Origin: Mesorhabditis belari
Taxonomy: Eukaryota; Nematoda; Chromadorea; Rhabditida; Rhabditidae
DNA length: 64,000 bases
Reading direction: 5' to 3'
NCBI GenBank assembly: GCA_958450365.1
Contig: CAUEEP010000743.1
Coordinates: 496,001-560,000, forward strand
Shown here: positions 35,871 to 46,783 of the stretch, in pieces
How the letters are laid out: the number at the start of each line of letters is the position of its first letter
How positions within the stretch are numbered: the first letter of the stretch is position 1
Program-made: the position numbers and the translations under genes
Notes under the pieces: model-generated
Databases searched by the model: none
What the model was told of the DNA's origin: nothing
What the model saw: only the letters and a program-made list of their open reading frames with translations

Positions 35871-36309
35871 TAAACAATTGTAAGTTGCATAAGTTCTAAA
35901 TTCAATAAAGTTCACTAAATGAGTGATGATTTTTGTCTTTACTATTTTTACTAAAAATATAAGTGTGTTTACTTCAACAATGGCGCCACAAGTTTCACAA
36001 TTCCAACGCTTAAAAACTATTTGTGATATCATCATCACCATCATCAAAAACAACTTCCAATTTTTTTTTACGTAAAGACTCGTTGCTCAAACGTCATGCT
36101 GGAAACTTTTTTTTTTCAGGATCTTTGTCATGTGATTTTAAGGAAATTCTCGATTTTGTTTGGCATTTTTAGAGTGTCCAAAGAAAAGAGATTCATTTTG
36201 GGGGTGTACCTCAAGGGTCGGCACTCCTCACGACACCACCTAAGCCCTCTTCATCCTCGATGGAAGAATCGACAAGAATCGCTCCAAAAAAGAAGAGCGT
36301 CATCCCCGA

Positions 36310-36483
36310 GGATTACTTTGGACTCATCTCAAAAGGAAACCCCCCTTTCCTTTCCCACTTTTTCCCCCCGAATTTCCGACCTCAAAAGATTTCTTAGATG
36401 ATGTATTCATATAGGGACACCGAGGCTCAAATAAAAGAGAAATAATCACCCCATTTCTGAAAAAAAAAGCCCGAAATAATCAA
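36310..36483. promoter_or_regulatory. Candidate UNC-30 (Pitx-type) binding sites upstream of unc-25
   Basis: Three matches to WNTAATCHH lie within 350 bp of the start codon: AGTAATCCT on the minus strand (about 36308-36316), AATAATCAC at 36441-36449, and AATAATCAA at 36475-36483. In C. elegans this homeodomain activates unc-25 in GABA neurons. The motif is short and AT-rich, so chance matches are expected. Only the clustering and the gene identity support it. Confidence 0.35.
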
Positions 36484-36660
36484 AAACGGAATACGGTACT
36501 TGAAAGGCCCGCCTCCTTTTTGGGGATGAGGCCAAAATGAAAACCCTTCGCCAGTGAGTTCAGATCAACCCACCTAACGAGCTCATGACCACAAATATAA
36601 TTTTTTTTTTGGTTATATGTACAAATTTTGCTTTACATATCTAGTTACTGATTTTAGAGA

Positions 36661-39605
36661 ATGTCTGATCAACCGAATGATCAATTAGCGGAAAATGAAG
36701 ACCGAAAGGGAAGACTAGCTAAATTGTTTGCTACAGGTATTGAGTAAAAATAGCTTTATAAGAAAAAAGACTTTCAGATATTTTACCCCAATCGAACAAC
36801 TGGGAAGACACGGAAACTTTTCTCGGCGAAGTCGTCAAAGTGTTACTCAAGTATGTAAAGTCTAGTAAAATAATAATATTAGATAATTAGTCTAGTAAAA
36901 GATTCTCAGATATGAATTGTAGAAAAGATTTGCAAATTTTTCTAGATACATCTGCGAGGAGAATCAACGCGAAACAAAGATCCTCGAATTCCATCATCCA
37001 ACCGAAATGAAGAAAATCATCGATTTGACAATCCCTGACGAGCCTCAACCACTTGAAGAGCTTGTCAAGGTTCATTCATCATCATTTTATTTATTCGTTT
37101 TTCTTCGAAAATCTTTCTTTCATAGGTTCCCCTTTTTGCTTATCCATTACGAACCTCAAAATGAAAATCTCGCAACGAGCACATATTGCACCCCCAAGGG
37201 ATGTAATTTCTCTTTTCTATGCCAATTTTTGTTTTTTCATTACGGCAGCCAAAGGATTCATGATAATTCTAAAGCTGACTATGAGAAATTTAGGCTTGTG
37301 AACAAGTTTTATCACTCGGAGTCAGAACTGGACATCCACGCTTCTTTAATCAAATCAGGTATTGATTGTGAGTATAGATCTCTAGATATTAATACCTAAA
37401 ACTTGAAGTAATAAAAAAGCATTGACAATTCTTGAAGCTATTTTAAAATTTAGTTGTGGTCTTGATCTCGTTTCAATGGCTGGTGAATGGCTGACCGCTA
37501 CAGCGAATACAAACATGTTTGTAAAAATTATTTCATTTTGAAATTTCCTTTTATTGCTAGGTTCACTTACGAGATTGCACCTGTGTACATTTTGATGGAG
37601 AAAGAAGTGTTACGCAAAATGTGGGAGGCGATTGGATGGGATCCCGAAAAATCCGATGGGATTTTTGCTCCAGGTAACACGCTCCAGGTTCTTCTATCAG
37701 CATATCTGATTTAAATTTTTCAATAAGAACAATCCTATTGCAGGAGGAGCGATCGCCAACTTGTATGCCATGAATACAGCTCGTCATCACATGTTCCCGA
37801 GGAGCAAACATCTCGGGAATGGGGAAATTCCCATTCTTTGTTGTTTCACTTCTCAAGATGTAGAAATTTTATTGAATTTTGAAAATATTGATCTATTTAA
37901 GTGTCACTATTCAATCAAATCAGCCGCTTCGGTGACAGGAATCGGCTCGGATCATTGCTTTTACATCAAAACCGATTCGGGTGGTCGAATGATTCCCGAA
38001 GCGTTGGAACAACAGATTATTCGCTGCAAAAATGAAGGTATTTCTGGGTAATGAAGATTTTTGAAGATTGAAATGTGCTTTCAGGGATGCAACCGTTTTT
38101 TGTTTGTGCCACCGCCGGTACAACCGTTTATGGAGCATGGGATCCGATTGAAAAAATCGCCGACATCTGTGAACGTTATCGAATCTGGCTTCATGTTGAT
38201 GTAAATTTTGAAAAATTGATAAATATAAATGATGGAAAATATTCAAAAGATTAATACCGTATTTTCTCTAATAGTAGTGCACCCCGGCGAGCCGAGTTGA
38301 TGACTATTTTACGGTTTCCAAGCTTTTGCAGAAGCTCAACACTCTAATCCCCCACTAGATCTCGTCATCAGCTACATTTTCCGACCCCACATCGATAAGT
38401 TCTGATAAGCGGTTCTCGAGATTTCGAGCAATTTAGGCGACTCTCTTGGTGCACTACTATTAGAGAAAATACGGTAAATAGAAATATTTCAGGCAGCTTG
38501 GGGCGGCGGTTTGCTTCTCTCACCCGAGCATCGCTACAAATTATCCGGTATTTTTAGATTTTAAAAAAGTGCAAACAAAAAGTACTTCCAGGTATTGAGA
38601 GAGCTCAATCAGTGACATGGAATCCACACAAATTGATGGGAGCCATTCTACAATGTTCAGCGTGTCTTTTCAGACAAGATGTAACATATCCTTTTTGCTT
38701 TTTTTTATGAATCTTTCAGGGATTGCTCTTCCAATGCAATCAAATGTCAGCTGATTATCTTTTCCAACAAGATAAACCCTATGATGTCAACTATGATACC
38801 GGTAGTTTGAGTTTTGGTTTGAAATTGAAAGTGAATGAATTCTAGGAGATAAGGCGATCCAGTGCGGTCGTCACAATGACACTTTCAAGTTGTGGTTAAT
38901 GTGGAAAAGCAAGGTGTTTATAAGTTTATAAAAAAAAGTTTTCACTAAGTTTACTGGTTTATATTTGATATTTTTAGGGTATGGAGGGCTATCGAAAACA
39001 GATCAATTACCTTATGGATTTGGCTGCCTATTTCTCTGAGCGTCTCCGAGCCACCGATGGCTATGAATTAGTTGTCGATCCGGTAAGACTTATGAAACTT
39101 TAAAAGCGCTTCAATGTGATTTTAAAACAACGTTTGTTTCAATTTTAAAACTTTAGCCAGAATTTCTGAACATTTGCTTTTGGTATATTCCTCAAAAGAT
39201 GCGCGGCTTGGATCTTGCTGAAAAAATGGCTCGACTAGAAAAAGTAAGTAAACTCGAGTCAAACGAGTCACTCGAGTAACATCAAAGATTGAAATTCTAT
39301 CTACCTAGTAGGTATTTATTAAAATTCTATTTACACTTAAATGAGCGCTCATTTCAGATTGCTCCAAAAATCAAGGCGAAAATGATGGAGAGAGGCACTA
39401 CAATGGTCGGATATCAGCCAGATAAAAAGAGGCCAAATTTCTTCCGAATGATTATCTCCAATCAGGTATTAAGTTTTATTTTTTTTTGATTAAGAAGATC
39501 TTTTCTAATCTAAACCCAAAAATTCAGGCCATCACTCGAGCCGATCTCGATTTTCTCATTGATGAAATCGTGGACATTGGAGAGTCGCTTTATGAAACGA
39601 TGTAA
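36661..39605 (+). CDS. unc-25: Glutamate decarboxylase (GABA synthesis)
   Basis: Exons join in phase from [19 protein letters not shown] to ESLYETM. PLP-dependent group II decarboxylase blocks are in order: [108 protein letters not shown], the lysine box [52 protein letters not shown], and [20 protein letters not shown]. The enzyme converts glutamate to GABA in the cytosol of GABAergic neurons. The N-terminus is short, as in nematode UNC-25. Several introns are under 60 bp, one without a stop codon in frame (37860-37901). One intron holds MITE A3. A TTTAG acceptor sits three bases before the ATG. Confidence 0.97.
38257..38474. mobile_element. MITE family A, copy A3
   Basis: A 218-bp full-length copy with TA flanks, inverted relative to A1, inside the unc-25 intron between HVD and AAWGGG. 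It is very similar to A1, which suggests recent activity. Confidence 0.88.
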
Positions 39606-40725
39606 TATAGATTTTTTTATCGATTAGAATCTTCTCTATTTGTAAATCCTAGTCTCTAATCCGCATACCGTATTCTTCCTAGTAGCATTGCAACCCGCCG
39701 AGCCAAGTTGGTCACTATTTTACGGTTTTCTAAGTTTTCGCATAAACCCAACACTCTAAGATCTCATCGTCAGCTATATTTTTCGACCATTTTCCGTTCT
39801 GATTAGCGGTTTTCGAGGTTTCAAGCAATTTAGGTGACGCTCAGGGTACAATACTATTAAGGAGAATACGATAAATACACTCAATTCAAATTTTTAATAT
39901 GCAAATTCGTGACTGATTTAGATGAAATTCAACTAGTTTCTTCTAGCAAATTCAACTCTATTCTTTAAGGCTACAAAATCCTAACTTTATATTTGCTTTC
40001 ACAAGATTGCTTTCCATTTTCGTATATTTACATTTTGTGCTCTTTCAACTTTTAACTTATTGAGAGTAGTTTTATATGGCAGTCTTGATAAAAATAAAAT
40101 CAAAGCTAAGAGTAACAAGGATGGAATGTAAAAAAAGCAAAGCACCGAGGAAATAAAATAAAATAAAATATAAAATACAAAGATGTCCAAGTTGAAGTAG
40201 TCAGGTAAAGAAAGAATTTCTAAAGTAAAGAAAAGAAATGAAAACAGAAAAAGGGATCAATGGAGAAAATGTTGTGGCTGAGCTGCGATAGGCGAGAGCG
40301 TACACAGCTCGACGATCTGGCCCAGCCACATAAGAGATGATCGTTGCCGATTCGTAATCATCGAACTAAAGTTTTTCTACTAGATTTGTTGGTATTTAAT
40401 TTTATAGCTGATTTATTTTCTTGGCTTCTAGTCTTTACCAAAAATTCCGAGTCTTGTGCGGTCACTTTGCCAGTTTTCGTTCGACAACAGAAGCGGCTAT
40501 TCCCATAAATCAGTTGTTGATGTCTAAGAAAGATTTTTATTTTGTAGAATAGCACAATATAAATTGCAAAATCGATAAATCGCATAAAATTTCACCTTTT
40601 CTTTTCCGCGAATCGATATGACGTGTCATTGTTGATTCGCGCTCTCCTCTCATCTCTGCTCATGCTCCAAACACGAACCATTCGTTGGCCTTAATATTTT
40701 CACTTATCACATAAATAAACTTCTT
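39606..40725. other. Spacer between unc-25 and the cysteine-rich gene
   Basis: Contains a diverged family A element and a short AAAATAAAATAAAAT tract near 40150. Otherwise no gene is recognised. The open frames 39999-40190 and 40358-40585 lack domains. Confidence 0.6.
39668..39870. mobile_element. MITE family A, diverged copy A4
   Basis: Begins CCGTATTCTTCCTAGTAGCA and ends GGAGAATACG, with the family A core (CACTATTTTACGG, AGATCTCATCGTCAGCTA). It is clearly older than A1 and A3. It lies just after the unc-25 stop. Confidence 0.78.
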
Positions 40726-41167
40726 TTAATTTCTTTTAATCTCTTTGTAAAGGTTTAGCACTTTTCTACCGGATGGACTTAGGGTGGCATAACTTCTGCA
40801 ACCAGCATAGGCATGCATTCCAATGATCTGACAAATTTTTTCCTGAATTTAAGATTAATGCAAGTTTATCGAAAATATTTACCCGTTGACATTGGCAACT
40901 TTTCACCGTTCGATCACCTTTAATCCCTTGATCGTGAAATCTGATGTATCGAGCTTCGCACGATCCTCCACACGCCTCAGGATCGCAATCACCGGGTCTA
41001 AATTGATCGAATTTTCACAATCAAAATGCTTTAACAAAAAACACTAATTACCTTAGCCTCAATTAAACAAACCTCGGCCCTCGACAGCTTTCTTCTTTTT
41101 GAACAAAAAAGTGTGACAAGACAAATGGGGAAACGATTGAAAGCACCACGAACAAAGCTTTCAACAT
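40726..41167 (-). CDS. Small secreted cysteine-rich protein, family unknown
   Basis: Three short exons join in phase to a protein of about 109 residues. Exon 1 encodes a signal peptide (MLKALFVVLSIVSPFVLS) plus HFFVQKEESCRGPR. Exon 2 has PGDCDPEACGGSCEAR and ends VKSCQCQR. Exon 3 runs from EKICQIIGMHAYAGCRS to KEIKRN. Eight cysteines remain after cleavage, with a CxxxC then CxC arrangement reminiscent of, but not proof of, a CS-alpha-beta fold. An ATCATTTAG acceptor immediately precedes the ATG, supporting this start by trans-splicing. Each exon is under 130 nt. I do not recognise the family. It could be an antimicrobial-type, signalling or cuticle-associated peptide; no function is assigned. 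Confidence 0.6.
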
Positions 41168-42712
41168 CTAAATGATTATATTGTTAGATTTAGAAGAAAG
41201 AAATCTTTTTCTGAAAAATAAGGGTTAAAAAAATCTGGAAATCTCAAAATGCTTCAGATATTTGTTAGAAATTGTGAAAAATGTGACTCTCGTATTTTGT
41301 GTAGTGAATGGGTCTTTGGGGAGTATTTGTGCGTGACTGAGCAGCTCATCTTTCACAAATTTCCACCAGATTTTTGATATTTTTTTTTTTTCAACAACTT
41401 GCAATTAGGTATGTAAAATGTACGAAAAGAAAAACAGAATGAATGTTCTACCTTTAGTTTCGGTTATTTTGTACAATCAACCAAGCGTCTCATTGTTGTC
41501 GTTGGCAATCTGTATCTGTCTGGCAATCTAGCTGTAGACTCAAAGGAAACGGTTTACCTAAAAGCAAGGAAAAAGTAAAAAATTTATATAAAGAAAATTG
41601 TAAAGCAAAAACAAAAATTCAACTAGAATGAACGTTTGAATAGATTGAATGAAAGCCAATGAGACACTTTTGGTGGCAGCTTTTCGCCAAGGGTTTTTCG
41701 CATCAATGAATTTTTTTTTCCTGGTTGATCACAAGAACAACTGTCTTTTCTTTTTACCCATTGCTGTCATCCATTCACTTCTATTACGATTGTTTCCCCT
41801 CTTTTCTTTTCTTTTCTTCTTCACACCCATTCACTGACAACTGATTTCCCTCTACCACCCTCAACCACTACAAAAAAAACAACAAAGTTTTGCGATTTTT
41901 GTAAACTAAAATGACATGACAATTTAAACATATTTAAAGAATCAACAATAATAACGCAAAAGCTATTTGTATCCGAATACAAAGTAAACGTGATTGTGAG
42001 TTCTAATAGGCTGCCAGCAACAAAATCTACGGGAGTGGGACAAATGCGACCTTTTTTTTGCGCACCTTGCCCATTAGCGCACCTTTTTCACGTTTTAAAA
42101 AAGCTCTAAAAAGCTAATATTAACCAATTTCTATTCCAAATGTTGTTTTTCTAGGTAATTTGAGGGTGTAGAATTCAAATTTTGACATAACAGAGCGTGT
42201 GGAACCAATTTGAAAGACAAAACGGCTAGATCAAATTACAGAAAATTGTCGATTTTTCTCTTTGTATAACTCCGTCCGTTTGTTTCCACAAGCTCTGATA
42301 TGCCAAAATTTCGATTCTACGCCCTAAAATTACCTAGAAAAACAACTTTTGGAATAGAAATTGGTTAATCTTGGCTTTTTAGAGCTTTTTTAAAACGTGA
42401 AAAAAGTGCGCTAATGGACAAGATGCGGAAAAAAAAGGTGCGTAAATAAATGTCCGGGTGCGTAAAAAAGGTCGCATTTATCCCACTCCCAAATCTACAG
42501 CTTTTGAAAAGTTCTCGGTAGTAGAATCTTGTTCTTTGCTCAGCTATTAGCTAAAACAAATGAAATAAACTGGCTTTTGCTTTGTTTCGAACTTGTTTTT
42601 ATAAAGTACTCAAGGCTTTTTGATTTCAAGGTATCGACTTGGCAAATGAGATCCTTTAGTCCTTGATGACCTTGACCCGCTCACCCTCTCCACTTTATTT
42701 CGTTTCTTCGAA
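41168..42712. other. Spacer with family C element
   Basis: The region between the cysteine-rich gene (minus) and the GalNAc-transferase (plus), a divergent pair. It holds element C2 at 42031-42490. No gene is recognised. The open frame 41649-41837 is low-complexity. Confidence 0.6.
42031..42490. mobile_element. Foldback element family C, copy C2, with 8-bp target duplication
   Basis: A 460-bp element with the same ends as C1 (GGGAGTGGGACAAATGCGAC), flanked by the perfect 8-bp repeat AAATCTAC (42023-42030 and 42491-42498). It lacks the central tandem array of C1 and is almost pure inverted repeat. Confidence 0.9.
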
Positions 42713-45700
42713 ATGAGCATATCTCGTGTAAATATAAATTCAACATGCTAGAAGGCTTTATGAAAAGTTTGTTTCTTTGCATTTTATCTTTCATTTCTTT
42801 ATATCTTTAATTAATTTAGAATATGTGCTTATTTTGTTGTTTGGTCTTGTCATCTCAAGTGATCATGTAGAAGAGTGGCCAGCTTGTACTCATGTGGATC
42901 CTTATGAAAAGTAAATCTACGGTTTTTTTTAAAAATTAAGCAGCATTTCAGCATTTCAACTAAATATAGAGATGAATAAATAGCTAATAAAACAAGATTT
43001 CAGCTAAATATTGAGTTTAGCCTTGGGGATTGGATGCAAGTGAATGCTGAAAGTTCGAAATGCAATCACACTACACAAGCTGATCGAGAGACGGAAAGAG
43101 AAGCCGAAAGGAGGTATTAAGAAAACTATAAACGTATAATATATTGGATAAAATAACAGATAAGCTATTGTATTAGATAGGAAAATTTACAGAAAATTTA
43201 CAGAAAATGGGGTGAACGAGCATTTTCTTTTGACATGGTTTCCAGTGATAAAATCGGTCCAAGACGAATACTCGACTATCAGGCAGAAAAGAAGTATCAA
43301 AATTTTCAGATTTTATCTTTCTTCCAAAATCGAAGCTATTTTTATGGCAAAATTTTTGCATTTAGCTGTAAAAATGCGAGCTTTCAACACGACCAATCAG
43401 TGTCAATTGTGATCATTTATCACAACGAATGTCTTTCCGTTCTCCTTCGAATGCTCACATCGATTTTCGATCGAACACCTGAAAGCAATCTGCAAGAAGT
43501 GAGAGATAAGAAAATTATATCTGTAACCAAATAGATTAGCATCATCTACATCAGCACTTCCTTTCCAAACATTAGTTTTATGCATTAAAGATTTGCTTCT
43601 TCACGGTTGTGAAACGTGAAGTCTTCAGTGAAGACTTTCAAGTCTAAAAATCACGGATAGTTATGTGTTTTTTAGGTGAGGTGGCAGTGATAATCGTGAC
43701 TATCAAATCATAAGAAATCTTGCGACTAAAGAGTCACAATGTTATATGTGACTTTTTTAAAATACCAATCATATAACCTTTTTTCCCACTTAGCTGTGGT
43801 GCTTCAAGGTGGGCGCTTGTGTGATAGCCTTTCGTTCGCAAGAACGCAAGAAGCCGTTCGTTCGTCTTCACGGTTGTGAAGACCGCAAAATAACTTTTAA
43901 TAACAATGATGACAACAATGACTTTTAATAACTAGCGTAAATACTGTAATAGTACCCCGCCCCCGAGCGGAGTGGAGTGTTGCGTAGTCTAGCTTTGAAC
44001 GTGTTTTTCTCGACATTGGTTTACGCTACAATGCGCGCTTAGGTATCAAAAAATAGCCCTGAATTTCAGCTATTTTTTTGATACCAAAGACGCATTTTTT
44101 GAAAGTACGGGTGCTTTGAAAAAAATGAAATACTAAACAACTTTTTCGACTACGCGACTGTACGAGGGGGTGGGGTCCAATTACAGTATTTACGGTATGA
44201 TATCTTAAAACACCATAGAACACTCATTTTTCAGATAATTCTCTACGATGACGCTAGTGAAGTCGAGCATATCTTAGTCGAGAAATTACAAGAATTTGGA
44301 CATATTACCGAGAAAAGCGATATTTTGAAAATCCATCGAAACCCGGAACGAGAAGGACTGATTCGAGCAAAAGTTGAGAGTTTTTAAAAGACTTTTTTTG
44401 AAGACAAATTATTAGGTGTTAGCTTCACGAATGGCAATTGGCGATGTGCTCATTTTTCTCGATTCACATTGTGAAGTGAGCGAAGGATGGCTGCCACCAC
44501 TTCTCGATCCGATTCACAAAAATCCAAAGAGGTTAGATCTTAACGCTTTGTAAGCAATTCAGCAATTTAGCATCGTTTTACCGATTGTTGACCTGATTTC
44601 TCCAATCACTTTCAAATATTCAAAGGTTTGTCCTAATGTTGACGTACATTATATTTGATCCTTTCAGGCATTAATCGCTCGTTGTGGCTTTGATGATGCT
44701 CTCAATTTTAAATGGCTTTATCTACCTTGGGAATATTGGAATGTTGAAGAGAACATCGTGAAACCATTTGAGTCAGAACTTACTAATAGAATTGGATAAA
44801 ATTACAGAAGTGGGAGTGGGACATGTCTTTCGAACTGTCTTGAGTCAGAACTTACTAATAGAATCAATAAAGACTTGGTTATGCGGAGGCCGAGTGGTGA
44901 TTGCTCCATGTTCACGAGTGGGACATGTCTTTCGAACTGTCTTGAGTCAGAACTTACTAATAGAATTGGATAAAATTACAGAAGATTAGCTTTAGTTTAT
45001 TTTTTGACTAACATTCACAGTACACATTTGGATTTACTTCTTCCTCGTTTATTTTTATTTACATTCCAGATCACCATCAATGTCCGGTGGGCTTTTGGCG
45101 GTGCAAAGCGAGTTTTTCCGAGAAATCGGGGAATATGATATGGGAATGGAGATTTGGGGAGCCGAAAATCACGAATTATCGCTCAGGGTAAGCAGAAGTA
45201 GACAATTGAAAGTCAAAAATCAAATAAATAAATCAATCAATCAATAAAGACTTGGTTATGCGGAGGCCGAGTGTTGATTGCTCCATGTTCACGAGTGGGA
45301 CATGTCTTTCGAATGAGAAGACCTTACAAGAGTGCACCAAAAGTGAGTCGCATTTGAAGTTTCTCAAATCGTTATTTATGTAAAGAATATTGCTTTAATC
45401 TATCAAAATCTATTTATCTGCTTTAATCTATTTAGAACAAAGAAGCGGCTAGAGACACGAACTCATATAATTCAGCTCGAACGGCTAAAGTTTGGCTAGG
45501 CGATTATTTGGTGAGAGAATGGTGGAAACTAATTTCAATTTCATTTTAGAAATACTTCATTCGGGCAAATCCGAGAGCAGCTAAATTGAATGTGGGAGAT
45601 CTGAAAGAAAGATTCGAGATAAAAGAACGCTTAAAATGCAAGGATTTCTCATGGTTTCTCGAAAATGTTTATCCGGAATTCAAGAAAATCGACGAAAATG

Positions 45701-45720
45701 TTGATAAAGAAGAGTTGTAG
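42713..45720 (+). CDS. Polypeptide N-acetylgalactosaminyltransferase without lectin domain
   Basis: Twelve exons join in phase to about 429 residues. [19 protein letters not shown] looks like a signal peptide. GT27 catalytic blocks follow: [58 protein letters not shown], the metal-binding DSH in [50 protein letters not shown] (Gal/GalNAc-T motif) and CSRVGHVFR. The enzymes start mucin-type O-glycosylation in the secretory pathway. The protein stops right after the catalytic domain ([20 protein letters not shown] then L), so the usual ricin-type lectin domain is absent, as I recall for C. elegans GLY-8. The last four residues KEEL resemble an ER-retrieval signal. AATAAA lies directly after the stop. 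Introns carry MITE B7 and a misplaced exon copy. Confidence 0.92.
43935..44195. mobile_element. MITE family B, copy B7
   Basis: A 261-bp full-length copy (GCGTAAATACTGTAATAGTA to ATTTACGG), with TA on the right side and AG at the left flank. The hairpin loop is in the B1 arrangement. It lies in the GalNAc-transferase intron before IILYDDASE. Confidence 0.85.
44778..44990 (+). pseudogene. Scrambled partial copies of GalNAc-transferase exon sequence
   Basis: The block at 44863-44935 repeats the exon at 45243-45340 (encoding [18 protein letters not shown] against [18 protein letters not shown]) together with its 5' intron flank AATCAATAAAG. Around it, GAGTCAGAACTTACTAATAG occurs three times and GTGGGACATGTCTTTCGAAC twice. 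The copy lies before the exon it should follow, so it cannot be spliced in order. Confidence 0.8.
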
Positions 45721-46783
45721 GAATAAAAATTTCTTTCTTTTATAGAATAAAACACTCTTTATAAGCACTTTTTCATATTGCAGACGTAAACAAACGAATT
45801 AGAGGTGACAGGGAGGAAGTGAGGCGAGTGATGAGGCCGTGAAAATCACAATTTCCGAGTCCATAACCGATTCAACGAGAAATTTCCGCCCGCTTTCTCT
45901 TTTTTAGTGGTCAACATTGGCTTTAAGACAAAATTGTTTAAATTTTATTATTTGTTTTATGGCATAAAATGAAGAGAAGTGAGAATTGAAGGGGAATTGA
46001 AGGGGAGAGGGGGGCAATTGATGAAATCTCTTCACTCCTCAACCGGATGGGATCAAGCTTTGAATGTGGCGACACACAGCTGTTGAACCGAGGCCGATTG
46101 GTCACCCTTTTCTCATCCTTCAATGTCACACCTCCCCCCATTTTCACTCCACTTCGAATTTCGCATTTGCTTTTCAATGTTCCATGGCAATTTTTAGTCC
46201 CCAGTCCTCCTTTTTGGCTAAGAACGGCATTTTCTTTTTTCTAATACAGATTCTTTCATGCAAATTTAAACAATTTCTGTTTCAAATTCACCCCATTTAG
46301 CTGACTTCAGGATTCTAGCGTGAAATCAGTTGTTTTTTCAAAAAGAGTGTGATTCGAAAGGCCCACCCCCAACGGACTCCTTCTCTTCTCCCTTCGATCC
46401 TTTGATCCCACCCCCAACCCACATCCTTTACTTTCCCTTCACCCATTCCTTTTCATTTTTACTCGACTTATCACCAGATTTTCTCTAGAAGTTCAGCTTT
46501 CTATTTTTCAGCTTTCTCTAGAAGTTCAGCTACATCATATACTAGTTCTTTTATTTTATCATTACTCTAGAATACTTATTTTCAAGAATCTTTAATTCTT
46601 CGATGCGCCTATGTTCTAGCTTGCCTAAGCAATGCTTGAGTTTAGTGAAAAAACGGATTGATCACCAATTAGCATGTTGTTAATTCAGAAACCCTTCAAT
46701 CAACATTGATTCTTACTCTTACTCTAGAAAAACGTTTAGAAGGTTAGCTGTTAGAAGAAAGGAAGTCAATTGAATTGGATACG
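45721..46783. other. Spacer, no gene recognised
   Basis: Pyrimidine-rich DNA with CCCACCCCC tracts. Open frames at 45938-46300 on both strands overlap each other and show no domain. It may include the promoter of the next gene. Confidence 0.55.

Larger units (their letters stand above)
34791..36660. other. unc-25 upstream region with repeats
   Basis: No gene is recognised. It holds MITE B6 (35187-35445), repeat I copy 2 (35448-35870) and an upstream region with three matches to the UNC-30-type homeobox consensus. The open frames 34800-35006 and 36096-36401 show no domain and no phase-consistent partner. Confidence 0.6.
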
